From: Bacillus sp. SA1-12
GTDB taxonomy: Bacteria > Bacillota > Bacilli > Bacillales > Bacillaceae
DNA length: 64,000 nucleotides
Assembly: GCF_000981385.1 (NCBI RefSeq)
Contig: NZ_LATZ01000004.1
Coordinates: 124,001-188,000, forward strand
Direction: 5' to 3'
Below are positions 53,725 through 62,891 of the stretch, in pieces. Numbering within the stretch: position 1 is the stretch's first letter; each line of letters opens with the position of its first letter. The position numbers and the translations under genes were made by a program. The notes below the pieces were generated by a model, which worked only from the letters and a program-made list of their open reading frames with translations, did no database searches and was not told the DNA's origin.

Positions 53725-55105
53725 ATGGCAAGCCAAACAGGGGATATTGTCCAACAATCATTACATGCTTTGTTAGAAGACAAATCCTTTTTGCCTGATT
53801 TACATGGACGATCTAAGAAAACAGGCTTTTACTTCATTAGCTGCAATCCTTTCCACTCCAAATCATATCCATAAATCCTTTCTGCGTGTACCTTTGGAAA
53901 AAGGGAAAGTCATCCGAATTCCTGCCTTTCGCGTTCAGCATAATGATACCCTGGGACCTTACAAAGGAGGGATTCGCTTTCACGAATCGGTCAATGAAGA
54001 CGAGGTGGTTAACCTTGCTGCATTAATGACATTAAAAAATGCCCTTCACGAAGTTCCCTTTGGCGGCGGAAAAGGAGGCGTTGTCATTAACCCAAAGGAT
54101 TACTCTGATAAGGAGCTGCATTTAATATGTGAAAAATATGTCCGATATTTCAGTGATATTCTAGGTCCTGACAAGGATATTCCTGCGCCAGATGTCGGGA
54201 CAGGTGAGCGTGAAATGGATTGGATGATGGCAGAATATAAAAGCATCAACCCCGGAAAACCATATCGCGGAAGCTTCACGGGAAAAAGTGTTGTTAACGG
54301 AGGATCATTAGGACGCCGCGGAGCAACAGGTAAAGGAGTTTATTTTACTTTCCGCTATATGCTTCACAATTTTCTCATAGAACATAAGGAATGGCTTTCA
54401 GAAAATCCTAATCCCTTCGCCAAAACTACGTTATCGCTTGGAGATCGGCCTCTAAAAATTGCGGTACAAGGCTTTGGAAATGTTGGCTCTATTGCTGCTC
54501 TGGAGGCCTGCCGCTGTACCCATCTGCAAAATAAAGTTGTTGCTGTAAGTGATAGAAATGTTACCTTATTCAATTCAAATGGGTTAGATATTCCTGCATT
54601 AGTTACGTTTGCCAGAACGAATAAGGGCGAGCTTCCTACCACAGAAAAACAGTTATCTGAGCTCGGTATTGAAGTAGTGATCCTAAATCGCAATGAACTT
54701 CTTTATCTTGATGTGGATGTTTTATTGTTAGCTGCCTTAGAGGATCAAATCCATAAAGCCAATATGAAGCAAGTTAAGGCGAAAATCATTGTGGAAGGGG
54801 CAAATGCGCCAGTCACTGGTGATGCAGATAAATACTTAAGCGATAAAGGTGTGATCATCATCCCTGACATTCTTGCCAATGCGGGAGGGGTTATCGTTTC
54901 TTATTTAGAATGGATGCAAGGAAGAGAAACACAATTTTACAGCGAGGAAGAGGTTTTCAAGCTCCTTTTCGACAAAATGACCTCTACCATGACCACCATT
55001 CTGCCGCAATTCTATGACGATCCATATCCTTTGCGGCAAAACTGCTATATTCAAGCTGTGATGAAGCTATGCACGATTTTATATCGGCATGGAAAATTGT
55101 ATTAA
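53725..55105 (+). CDS. Glu/Leu/Phe/Val dehydrogenase with apparent N-terminal frameshift
   Basis: From 53804 the frame encodes a typical amino acid dehydrogenase of 433 residues: QHNDTLGPYKGGIRFH (glutamate binding), PFGGGKGGVVINPKDY (active-site Lys), KDIPAPDVGTGEREMDWMM and the NAD-binding GFGNVGSIAALEA. It converts glutamate to 2-oxoglutarate and ammonia. The ATG at 53804 has no ribosome binding site. Instead AAAGGAGGG precedes an ATG at 53725 in another frame, giving MASQTGDIVQQSLHALLEDK and SFLPDLHG, a plausible missing N-terminus. Skipping one A near 53815 joins both frames. The gene may be inactive, frameshifting, or carry a sequencing error. Confidence 0.8.
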
Positions 55106-55323
55106 AACACGAAACATAGGCTCAGGGCACTTTAATCAAGTGCAAATAAAGCACTCCGGAATAGAAGGTGAACTTTACTTTCAATTCCGGAGTAGTTAAA
55201 TCCTAGAGACAAATAAAAACGCGATGTCCTAATCTCGAATCTGCATTTATACGTACTATGCATGACCGATAGTGCCTAGAGCTTGACACTAAAACTGATT
55301 ATAAATATTTCACCTATTTTAAG

Positions 55324-55358
55324 AGGATAGAAAGGAAGGGCTAATTCCTTTCTATCCT
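55324..55358 (-). terminator. Terminator at the 3' end of the DinB gene
   Basis: A perfect 14-bp stem (55324-55337 and 55345-55358; AGGATAGAAAGGAA arm) with a 7-base loop. The right arm touches the original stop codon of the DinB frame. Confidence 0.75.
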
Positions 55359-55882
55359 TACCCTACTGTTAATTCCCGCTCTTCTTTATACCATTTACGA
55401 AGTTGATTAATATGAGCCTAGTGGTATCTATTATGATCGGCAATATGCCAGATTCCCCAACGGATTGTCGCTCCATTTTGATAATCAACAATCTTACTTA
55501 ATTGATTATCCTTTAACTGTAAGCATAAAGATTTAAATATGTTGAATACCTCATCATAATCAGTGAGAATCCTTTCTAAAGAAACTCCCTTTATCATCGG
55601 AATTTCATTGTTTTTATCTAACATTGGTCCGTACCTTTCCTCAAGTAATTTGTGTACCGGCTCACCCTTTAGTCTAAAAATCCAGTTGAGGTCCACATAG
55701 GCTAAATGCCTTATTAATTGTGCAGTACTATTATATTGTTGTTTTGAACCCTTATAATCGATTTCCTCTTGTGACATATCTGCAACAATTGCTTTCAATC
55801 GGTTGTAATTGCCATCTACAGCTGAATAAAGCATCCCTACAACTGGATCCATATTCGGCTCACCTTTTAAGTCTAAAATCAT
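55358..55882 (-). pseudogene. DinB-family protein interrupted by a nonsense codon
   Basis: The protein starts MILDLKGEPNMDPVVGMLYS (GAGGTG site before the ATG) and follows the DinB four-helix pattern (TAQLIRHLAYVDLNWIFRLK, GIWHIADHNRYH). It then meets TAG at 55418-55420. The same frame continues for 19 codons as AHINQLRKWYKEERELTVG to a TAA at the terminator. The join IADHNRYH-x-AHINQLRKW is exactly what intact DinB proteins show with Gln at x, so CAG has become TAG. DinB proteins bind a metal through three His; loss of the last helix may disable it. The truncated product (55418-55882) would have 154 residues. Confidence 0.75.
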
Positions 55883-55986
55883 TTTTTTCACCTCAATCAA
55901 ATTATTAAAAACTTCCATCCTGCAATCATACTCTTTTACTATAGCACTCTGGCATCTTCAACTTTATCGTTATGTTTCTAGAAAAG

Positions 55987-56025
55987 AAAAATGAGCCTCC
56001 AGTTTCACTACTAGGGCCCATTTTT
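55987..56025. terminator. Bidirectional terminator downstream of phoD
   Basis: AAAAATGAGCC (55987-55997) pairs with GGCCCATTTTT (56015-56025) with one G-U pair, and T/A runs are built into the arms. It lies about 150 bases past the phosphatase gene. Confidence 0.7.
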
Positions 56026-56178
56026 ATGCTACAAATTAAAAATAGTTATCGTTTACTTTCTATTTAATTATTCTATTCATAAAAAATAGATAAGGACGAT
56101 TTCAGGTGAGAAAAATCAATCTTATAAATACTAAATCTTCCCCTTTATCCTAAAGGGATTTCCTACAGATGTATCATT

Positions 56179-57792
56179 TTACGCTTGCTGTAAACCTGGA
56201 CGATTATTCTCTACAACAAAGCTAGCACGGGTACTAATTGGTGCATCAGGTCTTGTCACGTAAGGAAGGACACGGAAATCTGTCAGCCAGCGATCAGGTG
56301 TAAGGTTGCATCGCACATACCCGCGCTGAGCGTTGTGAAATTTCATATGAGGATTTGCCGCTAACCATTCCCTTCCTAAGTTATCCATATCCGCACCATC
56401 TTTTCCAGAAGTAATGGAGGTTCCAAGAAACTCAGTCCCGATTGTTGCTGAGTTTGGATCATCAAAATTTTCTTTTAATTCTGCAGCAACGCTCCGATGT
56501 GCATCCCCCGTCAACACAACGAAATTTTTAACCTTCCGTTCGATTATCTCAGAAAAGAGACGTTTTCGGGCTCCTGCATAACCATCCCATGTGTCATTAC
56601 CAATTATCATTTCAGGGCCGGAATTGTGATCAGCCTGAAACATAAAAATTTGTTGGGCTAGAACGTTCCAAGTAGCAGTCGAGTTGCCAAGGTTATTTAA
56701 CAGCCAACGCTCCTGTTCTTTTCCAAGCATCGTGCGATTCGGATCCATCGTTTCCTCTGTTGGCGTGTTTGTTTTTATCTGATCATCACGATATTGACGG
56801 GTGTCGAGCACATTAAATTGGGCTAAATTCCCATAGGATAGTTTACGGTAAAGCAGCATGTCTGGACCGTTCGGAATTGATGTGCTTCTTAGAGGTAAGT
56901 TTTCATAAAATGCCTGATAAGCAGCTGCTCGTTGTGCGAGAAAATCTTCACGTGATACTCCATATTCTGAGATATCGTCTGCATAATTATTTTCTACTTC
57001 GTGGTCATCGCCTGTTACTACCCAAGGAAACTTAGCATGTGCGGCTTGAAGATCTGGATCGGTTTTAAATAAGGAATATCTAAGGCGATACTGGCTTAAT
57101 GTAACGGTTTGGTTGTTATGAACAGGTGGAAGCGGTACGTTTCTTACTCCTCCTGTCGGACCAATCTTATACTCGTAAATATAGTCACCAAGGTGTAAGA
57201 CAAGATCCAAGTCTTCTTGCGCCATATGTTTATACGCTGTGTAAAATCCTTCATACCAAGCCTGGCATGAAGCAAATGCAAATGACAAAGAAGGAACTTT
57301 TGCACCATATCCTGGAGCTGTTTTCGTTCTGCCAACCGGACTTATTTCTGTTCCAGCTCTAAATCGATACCAATAATAACGAGATGGTTTCAAACCGCTG
57401 ACCTCTACATGAACCGAGTGGGCTAACTCAGGCATGGCTACAGACGTCCCGCGCTTTGCTACCTTTCGGAAATTCTCATCCTCCGCTATCTCCCAATGAA
57501 CAGGAACCTTATGATCAGGCATTCCGCCAAGACCATCCTCTGCCAGCGGCTCAGGTGCCAGCCTTGTCCACAATACAACTCCGTCTGGCAGCGGATCCCC
57601 TGATGCCACCCCCAGCTTAAAAGGATTATCCTTAAATTTAGGCGTTTCAGAAGCAGCCAAAACTGCATCTACAGGGAGAAAGCTCGCTGCAACTAACGAT
57701 GCAAATGTCCCGCCTGAAAATTTAAGGAAACGTCGTCTATTCATATGCTCTTTATCCGGTACATAAAGTGATGATTTTTTCTTGTAAAACAT
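56179..57792 (-). CDS. phoD: Alkaline phosphatase/phosphodiesterase PhoD (copy 2)
   Basis: A 537-residue Tat-exported PhoD. The twin-arginine signal MNRRRFLKFSGGTFASLVAA lies near residue 17 after a charged lead. The N-domain has LGVASGDPLPDGVVLWTRLA; the catalytic part has LVLHLGDYIYEY, WVVTGDDHEVENNYADD and VVLTGDAHRSVAAEL, the iron-calcium binding residues of PhoD. The enzyme releases phosphate from phosphomonoesters and diesters such as wall teichoic acid outside the cell. It has its own AGGAGG site and follows a very similar paralogue by 79 bases. PhoPR control is expected from the family. Confidence 0.93.
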   Translation of the reverse strand: MFYKKKSSLYVPDKEHMNRRRFLKFSGGTFASLVAASFLPVDAVLAASETPKFKDNPFKLGVASGDPLPDGVVLWTRLAPEPLAEDGLGGMPDHKVPVHWEIAEDENFRKVAKRGTSVAMPELAHSVHVEVSGLKPSRYYWYRFRAGTEISPVGRTKTAPGYGAKVPSLSFAFASCQAWYEGFYTAYKHMAQEDLDLVLHLGDYIYEYKIGPTGGVRNVPLPPVHNNQTVTLSQYRLRYSLFKTDPDLQAAHAKFPWVVTGDDHEVENNYADDISEYGVSREDFLAQRAAAYQAFYENLPLRSTSIPNGPDMLLYRKLSYGNLAQFNVLDTRQYRDDQIKTNTPTEETMDPNRTMLGKEQERWLLNNLGNSTATWNVLAQQIFMFQADHNSGPEMIIGNDTWDGYAGARKRLFSEIIERKVKNFVVLTGDAHRSVAAELKENFDDPNSATIGTEFLGTSITSGKDGADMDNLGREWLAANPHMKFHNAQRGYVRCNLTPDRWLTDFRVLPYVTRPDAPISTRASFVVENNRPGLQQA

Positions 57793-57871
57793 ATCTATTC
57801 CTCCTCTTTCTCTTCTCTGTTCTCATTTAGATGGAATGACTAGTCCTTAATTGTAAAGGCTTAACTAATTT

Positions 57872-59506
57872 TCACCAATTGGATATCAATTTCTCTTTTT
57901 GCAAACCCGGGTTACCAGCTTCAACAACAAAACGAGCATAGGTTGAGCTCGGAGCACCTGGACGAGTAACGTAAGGCATAACTTGAAAATCTGCTTGCAT
58001 TTGCTTGTGAGTCATTTTGCAGCGAACATACCCTCGCTGTGCATTGTATAGTTTCACTTGAGGGTTGCCTAACCATAATGCTGCAAGAGAATCAGTTTCT
58101 GCACCATCCGCATCAGAAGCGATAGATGTAGTGATTAGCTCGGTGCCAATTGTTTTTGAATCAGGATTGTTAAAGTCGGCCTTGAGATCTGCAGCTGCAT
58201 GTCGATGAATATCACCGGTTAGCACGACAGGATTCTTAATGCCATATTGTTTATACGCAGAGAATATCCGCTCGCGTGAAGCGACAAATCCATCCCATTG
58301 ATCCATACTGTATGTCATTCCATCTCCCGTATCGCGGTCAATTTGTGCCATTACGATCTGCTGTGCCAATACATTCCATGTCGTATCCGACTTGCTAAGC
58401 CCCTGAATGAGCCAACGTTCTTGTTCATTCCCAAGAATCGAACGTGATGGGTCTAAACGCTCCTCACAATTTGCGATAACTTTACCGCAAGCATAATTAT
58501 CCCTGTACTGGCGTGTATCAAGGACGTTGAAGTCAGCTAAATCACCAAAACGGAAATTGCGATACATGAGCATATCAGGGCCGCTAGGAATACAAGTACT
58601 TCTTAAAGGAAGATTTTCATAGAATGCTTGATAAGCAGCAGCCCGCTGGCGAAGGAATTCCTCTTCGGAAATACCGTACTGAGAGTTACCGCCAGCATAG
58701 TTATTCTCAACCTCATGATCATCCCCCGTAACAATCCACGGAGCAGCCGCATGAATAGCCTGTAAATCAGGATCTGTCTTAAATAAAGAATATCGTAAAC
58801 GATATTGGCTTAAAGTGGTGGTCTTGCTGTTGTGAGCACTGGACAAAGTAACATCTCTCTTTAAATTGCTAGAGTTGATAGCGTACTCATAAATATAGTC
58901 ACCAAGAAAGAAGACCACATCAGGATGATCATTCACCATATGTTTGTAAGCAGTAAAGTAGCCATGGTACCATGCTTGGCAAGATGCCACACTAAATGTT
59001 AACTCAGAAAGATGATCATTTGGTAATGGTGCGGTTTTCGTACGGCCAACAGGGCTTATCTCCGAGCCAGCTTTGAATCGATACCAGTAATACCTTGATG
59101 GTTGTAAACCATGGACTTCAATATGCACCGAGTGAGCAAGCTCTGGCACAGCGAGTGATGTACCGCGCTTGATGATCTTATTAAAATTCTCATCTTCTGC
59201 AAGCTCCCACTGTACGGGAACTTTACGGTCAGGCATTCCGCCAAGTCCATCCTCAGCAAGCGGCTCAGGCGCAAGCCTTGTCCATAACACAATACTGTCA
59301 GGGAGGGGATCTCCTGATGCCACCCCAAGTTTAAAGGGATTGTCTTTAAACTTAGGAGATTCAGAAGTTGCTAACACCTTATCAACTGGAAGCAAGCTAA
59401 GTGCAACCAAAGAAGCAAAGGTACCGCCTGTATACTTCATAAATCTCCTTCTGTCCATGTGTCCATGTTCTGGCAGATAGAGTGATGATCCCTTTAAAAA
59501 ATGCAT
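57872..59506 (-). CDS. phoD: Alkaline phosphatase/phosphodiesterase PhoD (copy 1)
   Basis: A 544-residue Tat-exported PhoD nearly parallel to the next gene. The Tat signal is MDRRRFMKYTGGTFASLVAL (about residue 17 of the protein). Catalytic motifs are VFFLGDYIYEY, WIVTGDDHEVENNYAGG and VVLTGDIHRHAAADL. The start at 59506 with AAGGAGG is chosen; the longer frame to 59668 is hydrophobic read-through without a site. The tandem pair probably arose by duplication; the differing middle sections suggest divergence in substrate use. Confidence 0.93.
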   Translation of the reverse strand: MHFLKGSSLYLPEHGHMDRRRFMKYTGGTFASLVALSLLPVDKVLATSESPKFKDNPFKLGVASGDPLPDSIVLWTRLAPEPLAEDGLGGMPDRKVPVQWELAEDENFNKIIKRGTSLAVPELAHSVHIEVHGLQPSRYYWYRFKAGSEISPVGRTKTAPLPNDHLSELTFSVASCQAWYHGYFTAYKHMVNDHPDVVFFLGDYIYEYAINSSNLKRDVTLSSAHNSKTTTLSQYRLRYSLFKTDPDLQAIHAAAPWIVTGDDHEVENNYAGGNSQYGISEEEFLRQRAAAYQAFYENLPLRSTCIPSGPDMLMYRNFRFGDLADFNVLDTRQYRDNYACGKVIANCEERLDPSRSILGNEQERWLIQGLSKSDTTWNVLAQQIVMAQIDRDTGDGMTYSMDQWDGFVASRERIFSAYKQYGIKNPVVLTGDIHRHAAADLKADFNNPDSKTIGTELITTSIASDADGAETDSLAALWLGNPQVKLYNAQRGYVRCKMTHKQMQADFQVMPYVTRPGAPSSTYARFVVEAGNPGLQKEKLISNW

Positions 59507-59591
59507 GTTTATACCTCCTTTTTTGTTTTTAATTTGTTCTTTTAATCTATTAAGAACAATTACAATACTAGAAATACAATATTGTCCTCGT

Positions 59592-59618
59592 TTTAGAAAA
59601 ATTTTAATATTTTGTAAA
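59592..59618 (-). promoter_or_regulatory. Possible PhoP box array upstream of phoD
   Basis: On the minus strand TTTACA, TTAAAA and TCTAAA lie 5 and 4 bases apart, about one helical turn per repeat, as in Bacillus Pho boxes (TTWACA direct repeats). Another TTTACA lies 15 bases upstream. The match is loose. Confidence 0.4.
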
Positions 59619-59978
59619 AAAATGAATGAAAATGTAAATTTATAGGTGATTTTACACATTAACTTCATCCATATAGGTGAATAGTCATTATTAGAAGTAA
59701 ATCCTTATCCCTGTGAAGCTCCACTACGTTCTACTCAACCATTTATTCCCGGCTTATCTTCTTAGCTTCTCTTGAATCTGGAAACTTGATTTTACATCCC
59801 GTTAAAATTTGAATAAATAATTTCTTAATCTTTCATGAAATAGTACTTGAAGCCCAGGAACTGTATAGGGTAAAAGCAAAAACCTCTACTAAAAACGCTT
59901 TCAACGGACGGAAATTGTCAACTTATGATGAATTTTATATCTATATGTTTGCTAAAAAATCTGAAAGGAGGTGAGAGC
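59619..59978. other. Divergent intergenic region, phoD and the secreted protein
   Basis: Beyond the possible Pho boxes it contains a cre-like word TAAAAACGCTTTCA (59890-59903, 13 of 14 positions) and TTGTCA (59915-59920) as a possible -35 for the plus-strand gene; the -10 is poor. No other gene is visible. Confidence 0.45.
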
Positions 59979-60914
59979 ATGCACTTCCGACATTTCATTT
60001 TTTGCGGTTTCATCGCAGGTATGACGCTATTCTTTCCAGCAGATGCATTCGCTGAAAAAAATGGAGTTGATACAGAGGTTAATCCTTCTCAGCAACTAGA
60101 ACAGCCTCAGGAAAAGAAACCAGCATTGATAAGTCCTCAAATAAGGGAAGAGGAGAATTCCGATCAACTGTCTGGTTCAATCAATACTCCTAAACAAACG
60201 GTGTCCTCCCTTTCCGAAAAGACTGGCAAAACGTTGGACAATCCAATCGATTCGGTTAAAACTCAAAGCAGTCAGTTACGGGAGCAAGCAAGTGAAAAAG
60301 CGCAAAGGGCAAGAACATCTAAAGTTGTTACGAATAATGAACATACTTTGCCTGTAAAACCCAATAAAGAGGAAATCAGCAAGGGGCAAAATAAAGAACC
60401 AATCATAAAACAGGCTCAGCAACCATCAACTCAAGCTAAGCCTTCAACTAAGAATGGACCGGGAAAACCTACAAAAGAGCCTATTGAAAATACTACATCT
60501 ACTATTGATGCCGAGAAGGATCTATTAATCAGAAAAGCTAAGAAAGAAGCGGATGAGAAAAATCAAAATAAAGCTATCATAAGTAAGCAAGATCCATCCG
60601 AAAAGGCCTCAATCAATTATTTGAGCAAGGATTCGCAAGAAGAACAGAATACTCCTTCTCACAAACATCAATATCCTATAGACATCCAGACAATAAGCTC
60701 TTCACAGAATACGAAGCTACCAGGGGGGTCAGCAAAAGATCGTTCAGGTACCAGTAAAAGCTGGAATAGTACGGTTGAGAAATGGATTGAATTTGAAAAA
60801 CAGTGGAATTTGAGACTTATTCAGACCTTTGTCTCAAAAGCACACGTGTATCGTAATCAATGGATTAATGCCCCGCCAGCAAAGCCGCCAAAGACTGCTC
60901 CTTTTTTCTTATAA
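59979..60914 (+). CDS. Secreted low-complexity protein of unknown function
   Basis: A 311-residue protein not recognised. It has a signal peptide (MHFRHFIFCGFIAGMTLFFP, cut after ADAFA) and a long hydrophilic, probably disordered part rich in Lys, Gln, Ser, Pro and Thr (SSLSEKTGKTLDNPIDSVKT, KQAQQPSTQAKPSTKNGPG). A short aromatic C-terminus follows (KSWNSTVEKWIEFEKQWNLR, then QWINAPPAKPPKTAPFFL). A near-perfect AAAGGAGGTGAGAGC site fixes the start. Its composition suits a wall-associated or exported linker protein. It precedes the Ala-rich repeat protein by 51 bases, so the two may be co-transcribed. Confidence 0.75.
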   Translation: MHFRHFIFCGFIAGMTLFFPADAFAEKNGVDTEVNPSQQLEQPQEKKPALISPQIREEENSDQLSGSINTPKQTVSSLSEKTGKTLDNPIDSVKTQSSQLREQASEKAQRARTSKVVTNNEHTLPVKPNKEEISKGQNKEPIIKQAQQPSTQAKPSTKNGPGKPTKEPIENTTSTIDAEKDLLIRKAKKEADEKNQNKAIISKQDPSEKASINYLSKDSQEEQNTPSHKHQYPIDIQTISSSQNTKLPGGSAKDRSGTSKSWNSTVEKWIEFEKQWNLRLIQTFVSKAHVYRNQWINAPPAKPPKTAPFFL

Positions 60915-60965
60915 ACAAACATCATGACATTTATGGAGATCAAATGAAGAAAAAGGGAGAGAATA

Positions 60966-61961
60966 ATGATGACGTTTAACTTAAAAGGAACAACAATTGT
61001 AAAATTATTTGTATTGGCAGGCGTACTTTCAGTCGGTTTTTTTGCTGGAGGACAGGTAAGTGAAGCAGCTGGTCAAGGAAACCATGGCGGTCAAGGAGCT
61101 GCTGTAAAGGTTGAGCAAGCTTCAGAAACGAAAGCTGTTCAAGTAAAAACAAGTACAGCTAATAAAGTCAATGCACAGGCCCGTGTAAAAGCAAGCGAAA
61201 CAGCAAAAGCCCATGCAAATGTACATTCTGCAGTACAAGCAAACAACGATGCAGAACCGGAAAAAACTGAGGTTAAAGCGAAAGAGCAGGCAGAGGTGGA
61301 AGGAAAAGAAAAAACAAACCCATCTGCTGCTAACAAAGCAAACTCTATGGCTAATGAGCGTTCAAGCCAAAATGCAAAATCGCATGCAGCTGCAAACTCT
61401 GCTGTTTTTGCTGACGATATATCAGAAGAAGTCGAAACAGTAGATGCAGCTGAGGTTGTTGTTAAAAAATCTAAAAAAGCAGAAGATCTAAATGCTGCTG
61501 ATGAGGTTAAAACAGAAAAGAATGAGGAACAAGTTGAACTTGATGCTGATGCCAAAGCAGATGCAAAAACAGAGAAGAAGGTAATTCCCTCTGCTGAAAA
61601 TAAAGCAAAAGCGATGGCTAGTGAACACGCTAGTTTGAACGCGAAAGCACATGCAGCTAGTAACTCAGCCGTACTTGTACTAGCTGTTATTGAAACGGAA
61701 ACATCAGAAGAGCAAGCTACGAATGAGACTGTAGTTACAAATAAGGAAGAAGGTACTGAGGAAGAAGCTTCTGATAAATCTACAGAAGAGGCAGCTGTTG
61801 ATGAAACACCTCTTGAAGCTGCAGAAGAAGGAGATGCCGAAGTTAATCCTTCCATTACAAATAAAGCAGAAGCAAAGGCTAGTTCAAAGGCAAGCGAAAC
61901 AGCTATAAACCATGCAGCTAGTCATTCAGCTTTACTTGCTGTAGCGGTTGAAGAAGAATAA
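60966..61961 (+). CDS. Secreted protein with four Ala-rich ~30-residue repeats
   Basis: A 331-residue exported protein (MMTFNLKGTTIVKLFVLAGV, signal ending near VSEAAG) of no family I recognise. Four repeats sit at residues 62-92, 118-149, 208-238 and 294-325. Their common frame is PSxxNKAxAxAxxxASxxAK, then xHAAxxSAV, with conserved Asn-Lys, two Ala-rich turns, His and Ser. Acidic Glu/Asp/Lys-rich linkers of 25-60 residues separate them. The repeats would form amphipathic helices, and the spaced His residues could bind a metal. Codon use is normal for the window. The start has a GGGAGAG site and the gene ends at a strong terminator. Confidence 0.75.
   Translation: MMTFNLKGTTIVKLFVLAGVLSVGFFAGGQVSEAAGQGNHGGQGAAVKVEQASETKAVQVKTSTANKVNAQARVKASETAKAHANVHSAVQANNDAEPEKTEVKAKEQAEVEGKEKTNPSAANKANSMANERSSQNAKSHAAANSAVFADDISEEVETVDAAEVVVKKSKKAEDLNAADEVKTEKNEEQVELDADAKADAKTEKKVIPSAENKAKAMASEHASLNAKAHAASNSAVLVLAVIETETSEEQATNETVVTNKEEGTEEEASDKSTEEAAVDETPLEAAEEGDAEVNPSITNKAEAKASSKASETAINHAASHSALLAVAVEEE
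61149..61940 (+). repeat. Four Ala-rich protein repeats within the secreted gene
   Basis: Repeat units at 61149-61241, 61317-61412, 61587-61679 and 61845-61940. Each encodes an NKA...HAA..SA unit. DNA identity is modest, so the repeats are kept by protein selection rather than recent slippage. Confidence 0.7.
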
Positions 61962-61976
61962 AGAAAACCGATAGCA

Positions 61977-62003
61977 AAGCCGAAGGGATCCACCCTTCGG
62001 CTT
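61977..62003. terminator. Bidirectional terminator
   Basis: An 11-bp perfect stem AAGCCGAAGGG/CCCTTCGGCTT (61977-61987, 61993-62003) with a 5-base loop between two convergent genes. T-rich flanks are modest. Confidence 0.8.
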
Positions 62004-62024
62004 GATGTTTTCAAGAATGTACAA

Positions 62025-62891
62025 TTATTTTATGATCAATTTCCCGTCAACCTCATCCAGGTTAAAAAAGACCGGCCGTTCATTCGGCGTTTTATTTGGG
62101 GCATGAATGGTGAGCATTAGCTGATTTGAAAAAGTATAGAATAACATTCCATGACCGCCATCCTTATCAAAAAGTGCCCTTTTATCATGTACCCACGGAC
62201 CTAAAATATTGCCTGATGTTGAATGGGCCACACCGATCGCATACCCCTCCTGTCCCCTGCTAGACCACAGCATTTGCAGCTCCCCTTGACTATTTCGAAA
62301 AAGGAAGGGACCATCTGTTACATAATTTCTTTCATGTGCAGGTACAGTCCAGCCCGCATCACTTGCTTTAAATAACAGCACCGGTTCACCTGCCGCTTTC
62401 CGAAGATCCTTAGTCAAGCGGATCGCACAAATTTCTCCATCTTCGACTTGCAGCCATTCATGACAAAAGATCATCCATGGATCCTGCTGATCATCTAAAA
62501 ACAGTGTGCCATCAAGGCATTCCCAATCCCTTGGAGTTACCGGTTCATCTGTAAGTGGCGTAAATGGGCCAAGTGGATTATCTGAAACAAGAATTTGCGT
62601 ACCCCGGCATTTGTCCACTGCTTTAAATGAGGCAAACATATAATATCTCCCATTATATAAATGAACCTCTGGAGCCCAAAAATGATGGTCTGCCCAAAAT
62701 CCTTCATCTGGTCGAAAGGCAGGAAAGGGACCTTCCCAGTTTAGCAAATCCTTACTCTTGTAAACATCAAATCCCGTTCCCTTTCCATCCCATACATTTT
62801 CATCGGTCGTTCCATAAAGAAAATACGTCTTTGTCTCATACTTCGGCAAAATAAATGGATCGCGAAGCCGAATCTCTTCTTTAGTTAACAT
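62025..62891 (-). CDS. GH43-like five-bladed beta-propeller glycosidase
   Basis: A 288-residue protein with the furanosidase-type propeller pattern: LRDPFILPKYETKTYFLYGT (catalytic base Asp11), WAPEVHLYNGRYYMFASF, WECLDGTLFLDDQQDPWMIF (pKa-modulating Asp) and CHEWLQVEDGEI (candidate acid Glu). Relatives are beta-xylosidases, alpha-arabinofuranosidases and galactosidases. No signal peptide, so it should act on imported oligosaccharides. It is monocistronic and far from the mannosidase locus. The start at 62891 has AAAGGTGG 9 bases before the ATG; the longer frame to 62930 has none. Confidence 0.85.
   Translation of the reverse strand: MLTKEEIRLRDPFILPKYETKTYFLYGTTDENVWDGKGTGFDVYKSKDLLNWEGPFPAFRPDEGFWADHHFWAPEVHLYNGRYYMFASFKAVDKCRGTQILVSDNPLGPFTPLTDEPVTPRDWECLDGTLFLDDQQDPWMIFCHEWLQVEDGEICAIRLTKDLRKAAGEPVLLFKASDAGWTVPAHERNYVTDGPFLFRNSQGELQMLWSSRGQEGYAIGVAHSTSGNILGPWVHDKRALFDKDGGHGMLFYTFSNQLMLTIHAPNKTPNERPVFFNLDEVDGKLIIK

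Noticed and set aside
59507..59668. Upstream extension of the first PhoD gene to 59668
   Set aside because: The extension crosses the promoter region and lacks a ribosome binding site; AAGGAGG before 59506 decides the start.
61139..61855. A 238-codon open frame antisense to the Ala-rich repeat gene
   Set aside because: Its Ser/Ala-rich composition is the mirror of the repeat gene's codon bias. It has no ribosome binding site, signal or family resemblance.
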